DNA of 25,454 nucleotides from DTFZ01 sp964510055 (GCA_964510055.1 CAZDZY010000038.1:1-25454); one strand, 5' to 3'. Counted from the stretch's first letter, positions 5,831 through 14,144 are shown. Translations and numbers: made by a program. The notes: generated from the letters alone by a model not told the origin.

Positions 5831-7252
5831 TTATTCCTTACCCAGCATGCCCGCTGTTTTTACCTTTCCTTTTGTGAGCGACGCTACCGCCGCCGTAATC
5901 GCCACTATCCCGGCTATTAAGAACGTTACATGTATGCCGGAGACAAAAGAAGCCTGTTCTAAGGCCTCGCCCGTAAGCCCTTGCCCCTTATATATTTCGT
6001 TCGCAGACTGTGAAAAGAGCGAGTACAGCGCACCCGCGAGCCCGACGCCCAAAACCATGCCCATATTGCGGGCGGTGGCGAGCATTCCCGAGGCAATTCC
6101 CCTGCTCTCTTTTGGAGCGTGGTTCATCACCGCGCTGTTGTTTGGAGTCTGGAACATACCGCAGCCCAGCCCCGTAATTATCATCGATAAAATGATATAC
6201 CATAGCGGCGTAGCTGCGTTTAAACCGCTCATTAAGAAGATCCCTGCGGCCATTATACCCATTCCCGTTGAACTTATTAAACGCGTGTCAAAACGGTCGG
6301 ATATATAACCGGCAATCGGCGCAATCAGCAGCATCGTTAGCGGCATCGGTATTATAAGCAGCCCTGAAGTCTTCGAAGAGAAACTGCGAAGGCTCTGAAA
6401 GTAGAACGGCACAAGGAACAACATCAGGTTCTGCGCCGTAAAATTGAGTATGGACGCGGCAAGCCCCGCAGAAAACACCCTGCTGCCAAACAGGCTGAGC
6501 TTCATGAGCGGCTCTTTTGCCTTTCGTTCATGTATTATGAACAGTACGGCAAGAGTAAATCCTATAAGCAGCATCGGAACAATAAAATAAACACTCATGC
6601 CCTGACCCAAACGGTTAAGGGGAAGCAGCACAAAAAACAGCGACGCGAATATCATAACACCGCCCGGCACATCCAGTTTTGACGGGGGCGCTTTAATATC
6701 TGCGGGAATGAATTTTATCGCGAGGAGCACGCCGGTTATTCCTATCGGAACGTTTATGTAAAATATGCTCTGCCAGCCGAGTGCATCGGTAAGCAGCCCT
6801 CCGAACACGGGGCCTGCCGAAAGCGCTATCGCTACAGCCATGGCGATAACGCTGAACGCCTTACCGCGCCGCTCAGCAGGAACGTTATGAGTCACTATAG
6901 CGGAATTCGTGGAAAGCATCATTCCCGCCCCTGCGGCCTGAAATATGCGCATGCCGATGAGCATGCCCACCGAACCGGACAGGCTGCACAAGGCCGAGCC
7001 GACGGTGAAAACAACGAACCCCGTTATATATATTTTTTTCTGCCCGTATATATCCGACAGCCTGCCGAAAAAGAGGAGTTCGCTGGTCACGACTATGAGG
7101 TAAGCCGTAACGACCCACTGCACAGTGCCGAGCGAAACATTGAAATACTCCTTTATCCCCGGCATGGATACGTTGACTACGCTCGCGTCAAGCGCTGCCA
7201 TGAACGTGCCCAGAGCCACTGTGAAAAGCATAAGGCCTGTCCTGCTTTTCAT
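5831..7252 (-). CDS. DHA2-type 14-TM MFS multidrug exporter (EmrB/QacA-like)
   Basis: A 473-aa integral membrane protein, the usual size of 14-helix DHA2 drug:proton antiporters. The first helix carries LDASVVNVSMPGI, the family's motif D1. Motif A follows in the loop between TM2 and TM3 (GRLSDIYGQKKIYI). The motif C region is in TM5 (ALSAGPVFGGLL). Substrate cannot be told from sequence. ATG 7252 is chosen because GGAAAGGACAGG sits just upstream on the coding strand; ten upstream codons in the same frame would cover this site. The gene starts 57 bp after the DUF362 gene on the same strand, so the two may be cotranscribed. Confidence 0.9.
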   Translation of the reverse strand: MKSRTGLMLFTVALGTFMAALDASVVNVSMPGIKEYFNVSLGTVQWVVTAYLIVVTSELLFFGRLSDIYGQKKIYITGFVVFTVGSALCSLSGSVGMLIGMRIFQAAGAGMMLSTNSAIVTHNVPAERRGKAFSVIAMAVAIALSAGPVFGGLLTDALGWQSIFYINVPIGITGVLLAIKFIPADIKAPPSKLDVPGGVMIFASLFFVLLPLNRLGQGMSVYFIVPMLLIGFTLAVLFIIHERKAKEPLMKLSLFGSRVFSAGLAASILNFTAQNLMLFLVPFYFQSLRSFSSKTSGLLIIPMPLTMLLIAPIAGYISDRFDTRLISSTGMGIMAAGIFLMSGLNAATPLWYIILSMIITGLGCGMFQTPNNSAVMNHAPKESRGIASGMLATARNMGMVLGVGLAGALYSLFSQSANEIYKGQGLTGEALEQASFVSGIHVTFLIAGIVAITAAVASLTKGKVKTAGMLGKE

Positions 7253-7309
7253 AGACCTGTCCTTTCCCCGATGCTTAGTCAATGCTTTTCCGATCGATCA
7301 GATAACCTG

Positions 7310-8389
7310 CTATTCTACTTCTTCGATAGTATAATCCTGTGTCCCGAGGCCGAACCTTTCGAGTTCGGCGAGCTGTACGAACGGGTCTTTGTAATGTATC
7401 CTTTCGAACAGATGCCCCTTATCGCCCAGTTCAAAGCCTTGCGGCAGGCCGTCTTTTATCAGGTCCTCCGTCTTTATCGCATCGAGGCACGCCCTCTCTA
7501 TAGCCACTATGTCAGAAGACGCCATCACGCCTATGTCGGGCACAAGGGATGGCATCGACATGCCCCAGCAGTCGCAGATTATCGTTATGTTCGTCAGGAA
7601 ATTGATATAGAAAACATGCCCGGGTTTAAAAGTCTTCAGCACTGTATCGGTGCATATAGCCATCCCCGTCTGAAAGTCTACGTAGTTGTGAGCGTCGAGC
7701 GATATGGCGCCCGTCGGGCATACCTTTACGCAATGCTGGCATGTTGTGCAGTTATGATAGAACACGGAATACTTGCCGTCCTCAAAGCTGTTGGCGCTAT
7801 GATTGCAGCTCGCAATGCAGGCCTCGCAGTGCGTGCATTTATCCTCATCCCAAACAAGCCCGCCCTCAAGGCCGTGTATCTGGTTCCTTGTCCTGTCGGT
7901 AACGCATCCCATCGCGATATTCTTGCACGCGCCGCCGTAGCCGCACGACCCGTGCCCCTTTACGTGCGACAAATCTATCATTACTTCGGCGTCATGTATA
8001 TTCACGCCGATATCGACGTTTTTAAACGTCTTAAAATCCACGCTCTTCTCGTAGATCTCTTTATCCCCCGCACCGCATACCGGCACTATCGGGCACCCTA
8101 AGATCTGTTCCGTATAACCCCTCACTGCGGCGTCGCCCGTTACCTGGTCGGTAATATACGGCTTCGCGCCGTAAGACTTTAATTTATCCACCAATATTTT
8201 TACAAAAAGCGGGTGGATAGTGGTCGTCCCTATCCCTCTGCCTACGTGCATCTTTACAGCCGTCCGCTTGCCGTTTACCGTATCTTTGATATCCATCCTG
8301 TCGATCAAACGGCCGAACTTTGAGGGCAGCGTTTCATCAGCGTCGTACTTTTTGTATTTGACTGAAGAGAAATAAACCTTTGAACTCAT
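7310..8389 (-). CDS. DUF362 protein with two [4Fe-4S] ferredoxin motifs
   Basis: A 359-aa protein starting at ATG 8389 behind TTGGAGG; 19 upstream in-frame codons are rejected for this reason. The N-terminal two-thirds is DUF362 (PF04015): VKMHVGRGIGTTTIHP, DLSHVKGHGSCGYGGACKN. An inserted 2x[4Fe-4S] module has C185-x2-C-x2-C-x3-C195 and C214-x2-C-x2-C-x3-C224-P. In the first cluster the usual Pro after the fourth Cys is Asn. Proteins of this type are frequent in anaerobic Clostridia and are presumed redox or electron-transfer proteins; the reaction is unknown. The module supports an anaerobic host. The gene is divergent from the small DUF5658-like gene. Confidence 0.88.
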   Translation of the reverse strand: MSSKVYFSSVKYKKYDADETLPSKFGRLIDRMDIKDTVNGKRTAVKMHVGRGIGTTTIHPLFVKILVDKLKSYGAKPYITDQVTGDAAVRGYTEQILGCPIVPVCGAGDKEIYEKSVDFKTFKNVDIGVNIHDAEVMIDLSHVKGHGSCGYGGACKNIAMGCVTDRTRNQIHGLEGGLVWDEDKCTHCEACIASCNHSANSFEDGKYSVFYHNCTTCQHCVKVCPTGAISLDAHNYVDFQTGMAICTDTVLKTFKPGHVFYINFLTNITIICDCWGMSMPSLVPDIGVMASSDIVAIERACLDAIKTEDLIKDGLPQGFELGDKGHLFERIHYKDPFVQLAELERFGLGTQDYTIEEVE

Positions 8390-8583
8390 TGAAACCTCCA
8401 ATAATGTTACTTGTGCAATTATAACGCGCCGGAAGGAAATTTTCAAAAGTATTAATTAAAAATACGCGCTTTATGCTCGTTCTTTGTATACAATAGGTAA
8501 TTTTCCGCACACGGTATATTACTGTTTTTCCGGCAATATGATTATTCGTGGTTAAAAGGGAAATAATCGTATCGGAGGCCCAA

Positions 8584-8946
8584 ATGATCTCTTTTTTAAA
8601 ATGCAGTTCCATCGAAGGTCTGCGCAATAAGATGATATTCGTATTCGTGCTTAACCTCACGGACATCGTATTTACGCTCATATTATGCGGGACGGGAGCG
8701 TTCATTGAGGCCAACCCTGTTGCCGCTATATTCACCGGCAGCGCCGCCGCGGCTCTTGCGGCCAAAAGCCTTATTCCGGCCGCGCTTCTTACCTATCTTT
8801 ATTTCCGGCTAAAAGGCGCGAGTGAAGGGCAGCGCAAAAAGGCCAATATATCCATTGCTGCGCTGCTCGTAGTATATTCTCTTATAAACATATCGCACCT
8901 TACATGGCTTTCCGTATTGATAGTCAAACCGTCTCTGGTGACCTGA
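8584..8946 (+). CDS. DUF5658-like small membrane protein
   Basis: A 120-aa protein with three or four TM helices: FVFVLNLTDIVFTLILCGTG, an AAALAAKSLIPAALLTYLYF segment, and ISIAALLVVYSLINISHLTWLSVLIV. The pattern N-L-x-D-x2-x-T-L...G-A-F-I-E-A-N-P is what I associate with DUF5658. ATG 8584 is chosen because ATCGGAGG lies upstream; a GTG at 8548 would put that site inside the gene. Function unknown. It stands alone between a divergent and a convergent gene. A TATACAAT box at 8487-8494 lacks a convincing -35. Confidence 0.7.
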   Translation: MISFLKCSSIEGLRNKMIFVFVLNLTDIVFTLILCGTGAFIEANPVAAIFTGSAAAALAAKSLIPAALLTYLYFRLKGASEGQRKKANISIAALLVVYSLINISHLTWLSVLIVKPSLVT

Positions 8947-9005
8947 ACCCTCGCGCTGTACCGCCCTTATCTGTGCAGAAGCGGCTTTGAGCGCTATACT
9001 TCGCT

Positions 9006-9374
9006 TTACTCCTCAGCTTTAGAGCTTTTCAGCATATATCCGCCCGTTATATAAAGAGCTGCCAAAATGAAACCTATGAGGCCCCAGACTGTAAAATAAG
9101 ATATCATACTCACCAGATCCAGTATGGCGAGCAAAAAGCCGGTTATTATAAAGAAATTCGCCTGCGAACGGTCGTCGCTTTTTTTAAGGCCCATAAATCC
9201 CGTTATGACCTCAGCCACACCGGCCAGCAGCAATATTATCATGGATATCAGCCATCCCGTTCCCGCCCCCGCAGGTCCTATCAGCGCGAAAAACGTAACT
9301 ATCGCGGTTATCACTCCAAATATCATAAGAACTGCGCTTACTATTTTAAGCAGCAATTTACCGTTATCTTTCAT
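9006..9374 (-). CDS. Four-TM small membrane protein, hypothetical
   Basis: A 122-aa protein, ATG 9374 behind AAGGAGG. Four hydrophobic helices: IVSAVLMIFGVITAIVTFFALIG, WLISMIILLLAGVAEVITGFMG, FFIITGFLLAILDLVSMI and YFTVWGLIGFILAALYITGGYML, with short charged loops (LKKSDDRSQ) and a charged C-terminus. The paired-helix pattern with central G-x3-G spacings resembles generic DoxX/DUF308-type small membrane proteins, but I cannot assign a family. Monocistronic by appearance. Confidence 0.75.
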   Translation of the reverse strand: MKDNGKLLLKIVSAVLMIFGVITAIVTFFALIGPAGAGTGWLISMIILLLAGVAEVITGFMGLKKSDDRSQANFFIITGFLLAILDLVSMISYFTVWGLIGFILAALYITGGYMLKSSKAEE

Positions 9375-9496
9375 ATTTTTTCCTCCTTGTTTTTAAGTTA
9401 ATTTTCTCCTTAATGTGAGGCTTTATGCATCTTAATTGTTAAGATTTCCCTACAAAACAAAATGCGGTTTGCGCGTTTCGCTGTATTTGAAAATAT

Positions 9497-9522
9497 AAAA
9501 AGCCCCTTGTCATACAAGAGGC
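9497..9522 (-). terminator. Terminator of the MBL-fold lipoprotein gene
   Basis: On the minus strand, GCCTCTTGT / ACAAGGGGC (one mismatch, loop ATG) is followed by TTTTTATATTTTC, 58 bp past the stop. Confidence 0.8.
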
Positions 9523-9579
9523 TCTCAGATCTTTGTTATCCGGGCACGTTCACGTTAAGATATTCGTATATTCAAGGCT

Positions 9580-10746
9580 TTACAGTCTCGATACTTCCCT
9601 GCCAAAGCTATCGTAAAGCACGCAGGCGTCATTTTTGCCCCATATCTTTTCGTGCGACCATACAATGCCGTTCTCCGTATCCGCCGCGTCCCCGCTCAAA
9701 ACTTTAAGCTTTTCGCCCGGGCCAAGCTTTGTTCCGGCGGGAAAGAAGAACGCTTCATTGCCTTTTTCGGAGCTTATACACCACCCCGTAAGGTCAGCTG
9801 CTCCGTTCGAGCGGTTAACTAATGTCACATACTCGGCGGACGTATCCTTCGCCTCCACGCGGACGTCGGGCGGAAGGAGATCCGGCTCAGGAAGCGGCGA
9901 CATGTTTATATTTTTGCCGTCGCTTTCCAGCAGCATCGTTCCGGTATTGGCGAGAACGAACGTTGTTCCTCCGGCCTGCGAGATGCTTTTTTGCACCTGC
10001 TGGGAAGGCGGTTCTTCGGTTCCCGCCGTTATTACCGCGTATTCCGGGCTGACGGCCCCGATAAACTCCGGGGACGACGAATCTCCCTGCCCGTGGTGCG
10101 CGACTTTCAGAATGTCGGCTTTGAGCCCGTTCCCGAGCGCAAGCAGATCGCGCTCAGCCGCGTACAGCTGGTCCGCGGAAAACAGTATCTTCGTGTCTTT
10201 ATACTGAAGCATGATAACAAGGCTGTTATCGTTCTCCTCCTGATAGCTTCCTTTCGGGCCTAATACGGAAAAAGCCGCTTCCCCTATATCTACACGCTCC
10301 CCGGCTTTCAATTGTTTGACCGGTATACCGCTGCCTGCCGCTTTAAGTATGTTTTTTTCGCTCATAGCGTCGCCGTTTGTATACAGAGTATCGCACTTAG
10401 CAATAGAGAGGATGTTTTCAAGCCCTCCGGTATGGTCCGAATGCCCGTGAGTCAAAAAGGCTGCCGAGAGTTTATCGACCCCGTTTTGCACGATCAGCCT
10501 TCCGATCTCGGCAAAACCCTTCTTCGGCCCGACGTCGATCATCGCCCAGTATCCACCGGGTATGCCTATAAGCGCCGCGTCGCCTTTCCCCACATTTATA
10601 AAGTATATTTTCAGCGTTTCCGCCTCTGCCGATTCCGTAAGAGCCGGGGCGGGGCTTTGAGCGGAGCCGCCGTTTTTATTGCATCCGGCTGCCGCCGCAA
10701 GCAGTATCAGAGATATCAGCAGTATCAGGAATCTTCTTTTCTTCAA
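9580..10746 (-). CDS. Lipoprotein MBL-fold hydrolase (ComEC-type domain) with lamin-tail-like C-terminus
   Basis: A 388-aa exported lipoprotein. Signal peptide KKRRFLILLISLILLAAAAGC has a lipobox-like cleavage before Cys22. The metallo-beta-lactamase domain (about 44-280) carries H100-G-H-S-D-H105 (THGHSDHTGG), an FSADQ metal-ligand region near D192, and AHHGQGDSS (217-225), like the soluble beta-lactamase domain of competence protein ComEC. The C-terminal about 100 residues (PPDVRVEAK...AEYVTLVNRSNGAADLTGWCISS...FPAGTKLGPGEKLKV) match a lamin-tail (LTD) domain. LTDs often accompany secreted nucleases, so extracellular DNA or phosphodiester hydrolysis is inferred. The start is TTG 10746, because GGAG lies six bases upstream; TTG 10758 would overlap that site. 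The gene has its own promoter and terminator. Confidence 0.85.
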   Translation of the reverse strand: MKKRRFLILLISLILLAAAAGCNKNGGSAQSPAPALTESAEAETLKIYFINVGKGDAALIGIPGGYWAMIDVGPKKGFAEIGRLIVQNGVDKLSAAFLTHGHSDHTGGLENILSIAKCDTLYTNGDAMSEKNILKAAGSGIPVKQLKAGERVDIGEAAFSVLGPKGSYQEENDNSLVIMLQYKDTKILFSADQLYAAERDLLALGNGLKADILKVAHHGQGDSSSPEFIGAVSPEYAVITAGTEEPPSQQVQKSISQAGGTTFVLANTGTMLLESDGKNINMSPLPEPDLLPPDVRVEAKDTSAEYVTLVNRSNGAADLTGWCISSEKGNEAFFFPAGTKLGPGEKLKVLSGDAADTENGIVWSHEKIWGKNDACVLYDSFGREVSRL

Positions 10747-10771
10747 TCTTAGCTCCAATAACGTTTTTATT

Positions 10772-10800
10772 ATAATATCAGACTAAGCCGTAAAAGTCGA
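10772..10800 (-). promoter_or_regulatory. Promoter of the MBL lipoprotein gene
   Basis: On the minus strand TCGACT (10800-10795), 17-bp spacer, TATTAT (10777-10772), close to the TTG start at 10746. Confidence 0.4.
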
Positions 10801-10820
10801 CCAGTAAGTATCCTAAATTG

Positions 10821-10843
10821 AAAAAGCGCCTAAAAGGCGCTTT
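10821..10843 (-). terminator. Terminator of glycosidase paralogue 1
   Basis: AAAGCGCC (10823-10830) / GGCGCTTT (10836-10843) with a 5-nt loop. On the minus strand it runs into TTTTTCAA, 12 bp after the stop. Confidence 0.85.
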
Positions 10844-10854
10844 ATCTTTATCAT

Positions 10855-12312
10855 TCAGTTTCCGGCCGGATCGGCGGACTCGTCGGGAGCCGCGGTATCC
10901 TCGCGTAAGGGCTCGTCGACTATGCAGAGAGCGTCGCGGTTTTTCCTGCGGTCAGGCGGTTGGTTTATCTCTTCTCCCAAGAAAGCCATCTGCGCAGATA
11001 TTCCTCCGTCAAGGTTGAACGCCACTTTACATCCCATATCGTACATAAGCTGCGAAAGGTTTTTAAGGCTGAGGCCTTTAGAATATCCCGGCTGCCTGCC
11101 GTCTACTAAAATGAAACAATAATGTCCGGGTTCAAAATACCCGACGACCGATCGCGGATTTGCGCCTCCTATCGGTTGTGCCAAATCGAATTTCGTTTTT
11201 GTCTTGCCTTCGCTGTCAAGAAGTTCAGGTCCGAACGTCCATATCTGCCATACGTTGTCCTTGATTGACTCAATAGTGTCCGTATCGTATTCACTTTTAG
11301 TATAAGTCTTCATTGTACCGTCTTTGAACATAACGAGTATATCGAGCTTGACCTTATTCCTGTAAAGCACTCCGTCCCTTAAGACCGGCCCGGGATTTTG
11401 CGTATAGAAATCTCCGCTGGTTGCGATAACAGCGTTATTATTCTTGGCTATATCATGTGTAAACAAACGGGTGCCGCGGCTGGGATCCTTGCAATACTCC
11501 CCGTCTGAAAACGGGGCAACAAAATATTTTAAATCCGTTATATAGATATCAGATACAAAGTACGTTACGCCATTCTCTTTAACCTTGTTTACAGTAACGT
11601 TCACGTGCTCACTTTTATACGACCCGGCCACCTCTATCGTACAGCCCTCCTGGAAACGGGGCGACAACGCGCTTACTGTCTCTGTTGCGGAGCTGTCGTT
11701 CGTTATTACCTCGCCTGTCGTGAACTTGCCGGGGAAATTCGCTCCCCACATCGTAACAGGAGTAGGAACGGGCGTAGGCGTGGGGATAGGCGTCGGTGTG
11801 GGCGTCGGCGTTGGGCTCGGGGTGGGAGCGGCAGTCGCTGTCGGAGTTTCCGAAGGTGTCGGGGCAACAGTCCCCTCACTTTTGAGCACAAAGAAATAAA
11901 GCGATATCGCAGCCAGTGTTGCGATCAGTGCGAACAGTAAAATGAGCGACCAGGCCGGCACCGGCCCTCTTCCGCGCGGTTCCCTGCGCTTCAGCGCAAC
12001 GGGTTCGTCGTCCCAATCCCGCTCACGGGGCGCCCTGTCGTTAACTCTGACAAAAGAGCTCTTGAGCGGCCTGTCTTCGCCCCATTCTCCCCGCGTCATG
12101 GACGGCCTGCCGGGCGCTTCGGTACTCTTTATATCGGGTTTTTCAAATGATCCGGTATCTTTGATATCATTATCAGGGGGCGTAACGTTGGCAAAACTAT
12201 TATCCGGCCTTTTCAAAGGCTCGAAATTGCTTTCGGAGTTCGGTTTGCGGGGAACTCCCGCAAGAGTTATCCTTTGCGCCACTATGTGTCTTTTATTCCT
12301 ATCGTCTTTCAA
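10855..12312 (-). CDS. Membrane-anchored phosphodiester glycosidase (NAGPA family), paralogue 1
   Basis: A 485-aa type II membrane protein. The cytoplasmic, charged, low-complexity N-terminus (1-118) contains AQRITLAGVP (12-21), shared with paralogue 2. One TM helix lies at about 119-143. A Pro/Thr spacer (about 150-186) is followed by the phosphodiester glycosidase domain (PF09992, named after human N-acetylglucosamine-1-phosphodiester alpha-N-acetylglucosaminidase). Conserved family blocks are NPRSVVGY (385-392), VDGR...SKGLSL (403-416) and AFNLDGG (431-437). The catalytic domain should sit outside the membrane and could trim wall or exopolysaccharide phosphodiesters; the substrate is unknown. 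TTG 12312 is used, with CGAGGA nine bases upstream. Promoter and terminator are its own. Confidence 0.88.
   Translation of the reverse strand: MKDDRNKRHIVAQRITLAGVPRKPNSESNFEPLKRPDNSFANVTPPDNDIKDTGSFEKPDIKSTEAPGRPSMTRGEWGEDRPLKSSFVRVNDRAPRERDWDDEPVALKRREPRGRGPVPAWSLILLFALIATLAAISLYFFVLKSEGTVAPTPSETPTATAAPTPSPTPTPTPTPIPTPTPVPTPVTMWGANFPGKFTTGEVITNDSSATETVSALSPRFQEGCTIEVAGSYKSEHVNVTVNKVKENGVTYFVSDIYITDLKYFVAPFSDGEYCKDPSRGTRLFTHDIAKNNNAVIATSGDFYTQNPGPVLRDGVLYRNKVKLDILVMFKDGTMKTYTKSEYDTDTIESIKDNVWQIWTFGPELLDSEGKTKTKFDLAQPIGGANPRSVVGYFEPGHYCFILVDGRQPGYSKGLSLKNLSQLMYDMGCKVAFNLDGGISAQMAFLGEEINQPPDRRKNRDALCIVDEPLREDTAAPDESADPAGN
11755..11862 (-). repeat. Degenerate hexamer repeat coding the Thr-Pro spacer, paralogue 1
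   Basis: Six-bp units (minus strand CCNACN-type) encode alternating Thr-Pro between the TM helix and the catalytic domain. The plus-strand shadow reads Gly-Val repeats. Confidence 0.8.
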
Positions 12313-12358
12313 TTTATCCAGTCCTCGTTTGATGCGGTTTTTCTGCCTGCTTATAATA

Positions 12359-12375
12359 AACGCTCTTTAAGCGCT
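12359..12375 (-). promoter_or_regulatory. 5'-end leader hairpin, glycosidase 1
   Basis: In the minus-strand transcript AGCGCU-UAAAG-AGCGUU forms six pairs, including one G-U. It begins about two bases from the predicted transcription start. The equivalent hairpin before paralogue 2 keeps the geometry with a compensating U-A to A-U exchange at the loop-closing pair. Confidence 0.5.
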
Positions 12376-12413
12376 ATTGTTCAATAGTAATATAAGCGCA
12401 GGTCGTTTGTCAA
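12375..12413 (-). promoter_or_regulatory. Promoter and TATTGNNCAATA dyad of glycosidase 1
   Basis: TTGACA (12413-12408), 18-bp spacer, TACTAT (12389-12384). The dyad TATTGAACAATA (12386-12375 on the minus strand) overlaps the -10 and start point, as expected of a repressor site. Promoter and dyad are repeated almost exactly before paralogue 2. Confidence 0.6.
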
Positions 12414-12479
12414 CCGAAGCGTTTTTACAATCGCTGTCAATTTCCCGGCCGGAATCTGAACAATTGACGCCATTCAACG

Positions 12480-12526
12480 CATACTTCTGTAAGTATAAAT
12501 AAACAAACCCGGCAGGCAGAAGTATG
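12480..12526. repeat. 10-bp inverted repeat in the glycosidase 1/2 intergenic region
   Basis: CATACTTCTG (12480-12489) and CAGAAGTATG (12517-12526), separated by 27 bp. It lies between the glycosidase 2 terminator and the glycosidase 1 promoter. No gene is associated; meaning unknown. Confidence 0.5.
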
Positions 12527-12562
12527 AACTTTCTTTGAATTTTCAGTACGGAACTTATCAAT

Positions 12563-12585
12563 AAAAAAGCGCCCGAAGACGCTTT
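12563..12585 (-). terminator. Terminator of glycosidase paralogue 2
   Basis: On the minus strand AAAGCGTC-TTCG-GGCGCTTT (one G-T pair) runs into TTTTTT, 13 bp after the stop. Confidence 0.8.
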
Positions 12586-12598
12586 GTGATATCGCCGT

Positions 12599-13909
12599 CT
12601 AGTTGCCGGCTTCCGGAACGGCGCCCTCTCCGGGCGCGGGTTCGTCAATTATACAGACTGCGTCGCGGACCATCCTCTTCCAGCACGGTTTATTTATCTG
12701 CTCTCCTAAGAAAGCCAGCTGCGAGGAGGCTCCGCCGTCGAGATTGAACGCGACTTTGCATCCCAGGTCATACATGAGCTGCGAGAGATCTTTCAATTTG
12801 AGGCCGTTGGAGTATCCGGGCTGTCTTCCGTCGACCGTAACGAATACATAATGGCCGGGTTCGTAATATCCTATAGCGGTACGCGGATTTGATCCCGCGA
12901 CCGGCGTGGGTAAAGAAAACTTCGTCATGGGCTGGCCTTCTTTAAGGAGCATCGGCCCGAACGTCCATATCTGCCACGCTTCGCCCTCCAATTCCTTTAT
13001 GGAATCCTTGTCATACTCGCCTTTGGCGTAAGTCTTCATAGTGCCGTCATTGTACATCACGAGTATGTCATACTTTATCTGATTCCTGTAAAGTATGCCG
13101 TTCCGAAGGACCGGGCCGGGATTATCCGTGTACCAGTCACCGGCTGTTGCGATCACCGCGTTGTTAGCCTGAGCGATCTCCCAGACATATTTACGGTCGC
13201 CTTTTTTATACCCTCCGTCTGAGAACGAAGTGGCAAAGTATTTAAGGTCGGTTATATAGATATCGGAAACAAAATATGTTATCTCGCTCTCCAGCACCTT
13301 ATTAACTATTACGTTCACGTGCGCGCTCATATAAGATCCTGCCACTTCGCTCTTCTGAAAACGCGGCGACAGATCTTTTATAGTCGGCAGGGCGGAACTA
13401 TCGTTTTTAATTACTTCGCCCGCAGTGAATTTGCCGGGAAAACTCGCGCCCCACATCGTGACAGGCGTAGGAACGGGCGTCGGCGTAGGTACGGGCGTAG
13501 GTGTCGGCGCAGGCGTCGGCGTTGGAGTGGGGACCGGCGTTGGGGCAATGGTCTCCGTTGGAGTCCCGGCCGGCGCGGCCTGCGTAACGCCGTTCTTGAA
13601 TACAAAGAAGTACAGCGAGATCGCCGCCAGTATTGCGATCAAAGCGAACAGCAAGGTAATCGACCATACAGGGACCGGCTCTCTTCTGCCCGGTCTCCCG
13701 CGGTTTATCGTGACCTGCTCGTCATACCGGCCCCGCTCGAGGGAACCTTCATGATCTTTATTCATGTTTTCCGGCGTTTTTATATTTCCGTCCGTAAATC
13801 CCGGCCGCCCGGACAGTCCGGCGCCGCCGTTTTCTTGCGGTTCCCCGGGTATTCCCGCAATCGTTATCCTTTGTGCTGTTATCCGTCTTCCGCCTCTGCT
13901 GTCTTTCAC
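12599..13909 (-). CDS. Membrane-anchored phosphodiester glycosidase (NAGPA family), paralogue 2
   Basis: A 436-aa close paralogue of the preceding gene. N-terminal KDSRGGRRITAQRITIAGIPGEP aligns with the start of paralogue 1. TM helix about 80-104, Thr-Pro spacer about 119-150, then the PF09992 domain with NPRTAIGYYEPGHY (341-354), VDGRQPGYSNGL (359-370) and AFNLDGGASSQ (387-397). The start is GTG 13909: it aligns with the paralogue's start, GGGGTG lies five bases upstream, and the longer open frame would begin inside the predicted -10 box at 13984-13989. The 60-residue pre-TM tail is shorter and different in sequence from paralogue 1 except for the RITxAGxP block. Substrate unknown; tandem duplication is likely. 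Confidence 0.88.
   Translation of the reverse strand: MKDSRGGRRITAQRITIAGIPGEPQENGGAGLSGRPGFTDGNIKTPENMNKDHEGSLERGRYDEQVTINRGRPGRREPVPVWSITLLFALIAILAAISLYFFVFKNGVTQAAPAGTPTETIAPTPVPTPTPTPAPTPTPVPTPTPVPTPVTMWGASFPGKFTAGEVIKNDSSALPTIKDLSPRFQKSEVAGSYMSAHVNVIVNKVLESEITYFVSDIYITDLKYFATSFSDGGYKKGDRKYVWEIAQANNAVIATAGDWYTDNPGPVLRNGILYRNQIKYDILVMYNDGTMKTYAKGEYDKDSIKELEGEAWQIWTFGPMLLKEGQPMTKFSLPTPVAGSNPRTAIGYYEPGHYVFVTVDGRQPGYSNGLKLKDLSQLMYDLGCKVAFNLDGGASSQLAFLGEQINKPCWKRMVRDAVCIIDEPAPGEGAVPEAGN
13460..13543 (-). repeat. Degenerate hexamer repeat coding the Thr-Pro spacer, paralogue 2
   Basis: Same type of Thr-Pro-coding repeat as in paralogue 1, at the matching place between TM helix and catalytic domain. 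Confidence 0.8.
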
Positions 13910-13958
13910 TCTAACACCCCATACCCGTATGCCGCGAATTTGTGCCTGTAAAATAATA

Positions 13959-13975
13959 AACGCACCTGCTGCGTT
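13959..13975 (-). promoter_or_regulatory. 5'-end leader hairpin, glycosidase 2
   Basis: AACGCA-GCAGG-UGCGUU in the minus-strand RNA: six Watson-Crick pairs and a 5-nt loop, at the predicted 5' end. Followed by UAUUAU, as before paralogue 1. Confidence 0.55.
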
Positions 13976-14012
13976 ATTGTTCAATAGTAATATATACAGC
14001 GTCCGTTGTCAA
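13975..14012 (-). promoter_or_regulatory. Promoter and TATTGNNCAATA dyad of glycosidase 2
   Basis: TTGACA (14012-14007), 17-bp spacer, TACTAT (13989-13984). Dyad TATTGAACAATA at 13986-13975 on the minus strand overlaps the -10 and start point. Confidence 0.65.
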
Positions 14013-14081
14013 TTAAAGAGCTGCTCGCAGGTGTTGTTAAATCATGTCAGATCCAATCCCCGGGAATCCGGCCTTCGGTTC

Positions 14082-14111
14082 AAAAACGAACGCCCCGCGA
14101 TATCGCGGGGC
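14082..14111 (-). terminator. Palindromic terminator of the glycosidase 3 operon
   Basis: Perfect palindrome at 14092-14111 (arms GCCCCGCGAT / ATCGCGGGGC). On the minus strand it is followed by GTTCGTTTTTG, 33 bp past the two-TM protein's stop. Folding would need a few central bases as loop. Confidence 0.75.
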
Positions 14112-14144
14112 ATTCAATCGTATCAACTATTTCATAAGTGAAAA

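Noticed and set aside
6887..8101. 404-aa plus-strand open frame
   Set aside because: Antisense across two well-supported conserved genes (MFS exporter and DUF362), with no domain and no Shine-Dalgarno; an Arg/His-rich shadow.
11585..11899. Plus-strand Gly-Val repeat protein (and a similar one at 13425-13754)
   Set aside because: Exact shadows of the Thr-Pro-coding repeats in the glycosidase spacers.
12367..12648. 93-aa minus-strand open frame
   Set aside because: Spans the glycosidase 2 terminator and glycosidase 1 promoter, with no domain or ribosome binding site.
13910..13984. 25-residue longer N-terminus of glycosidase 2
   Set aside because: It would start inside the -10 element. The paralogue aligns from the GTG at 13909.
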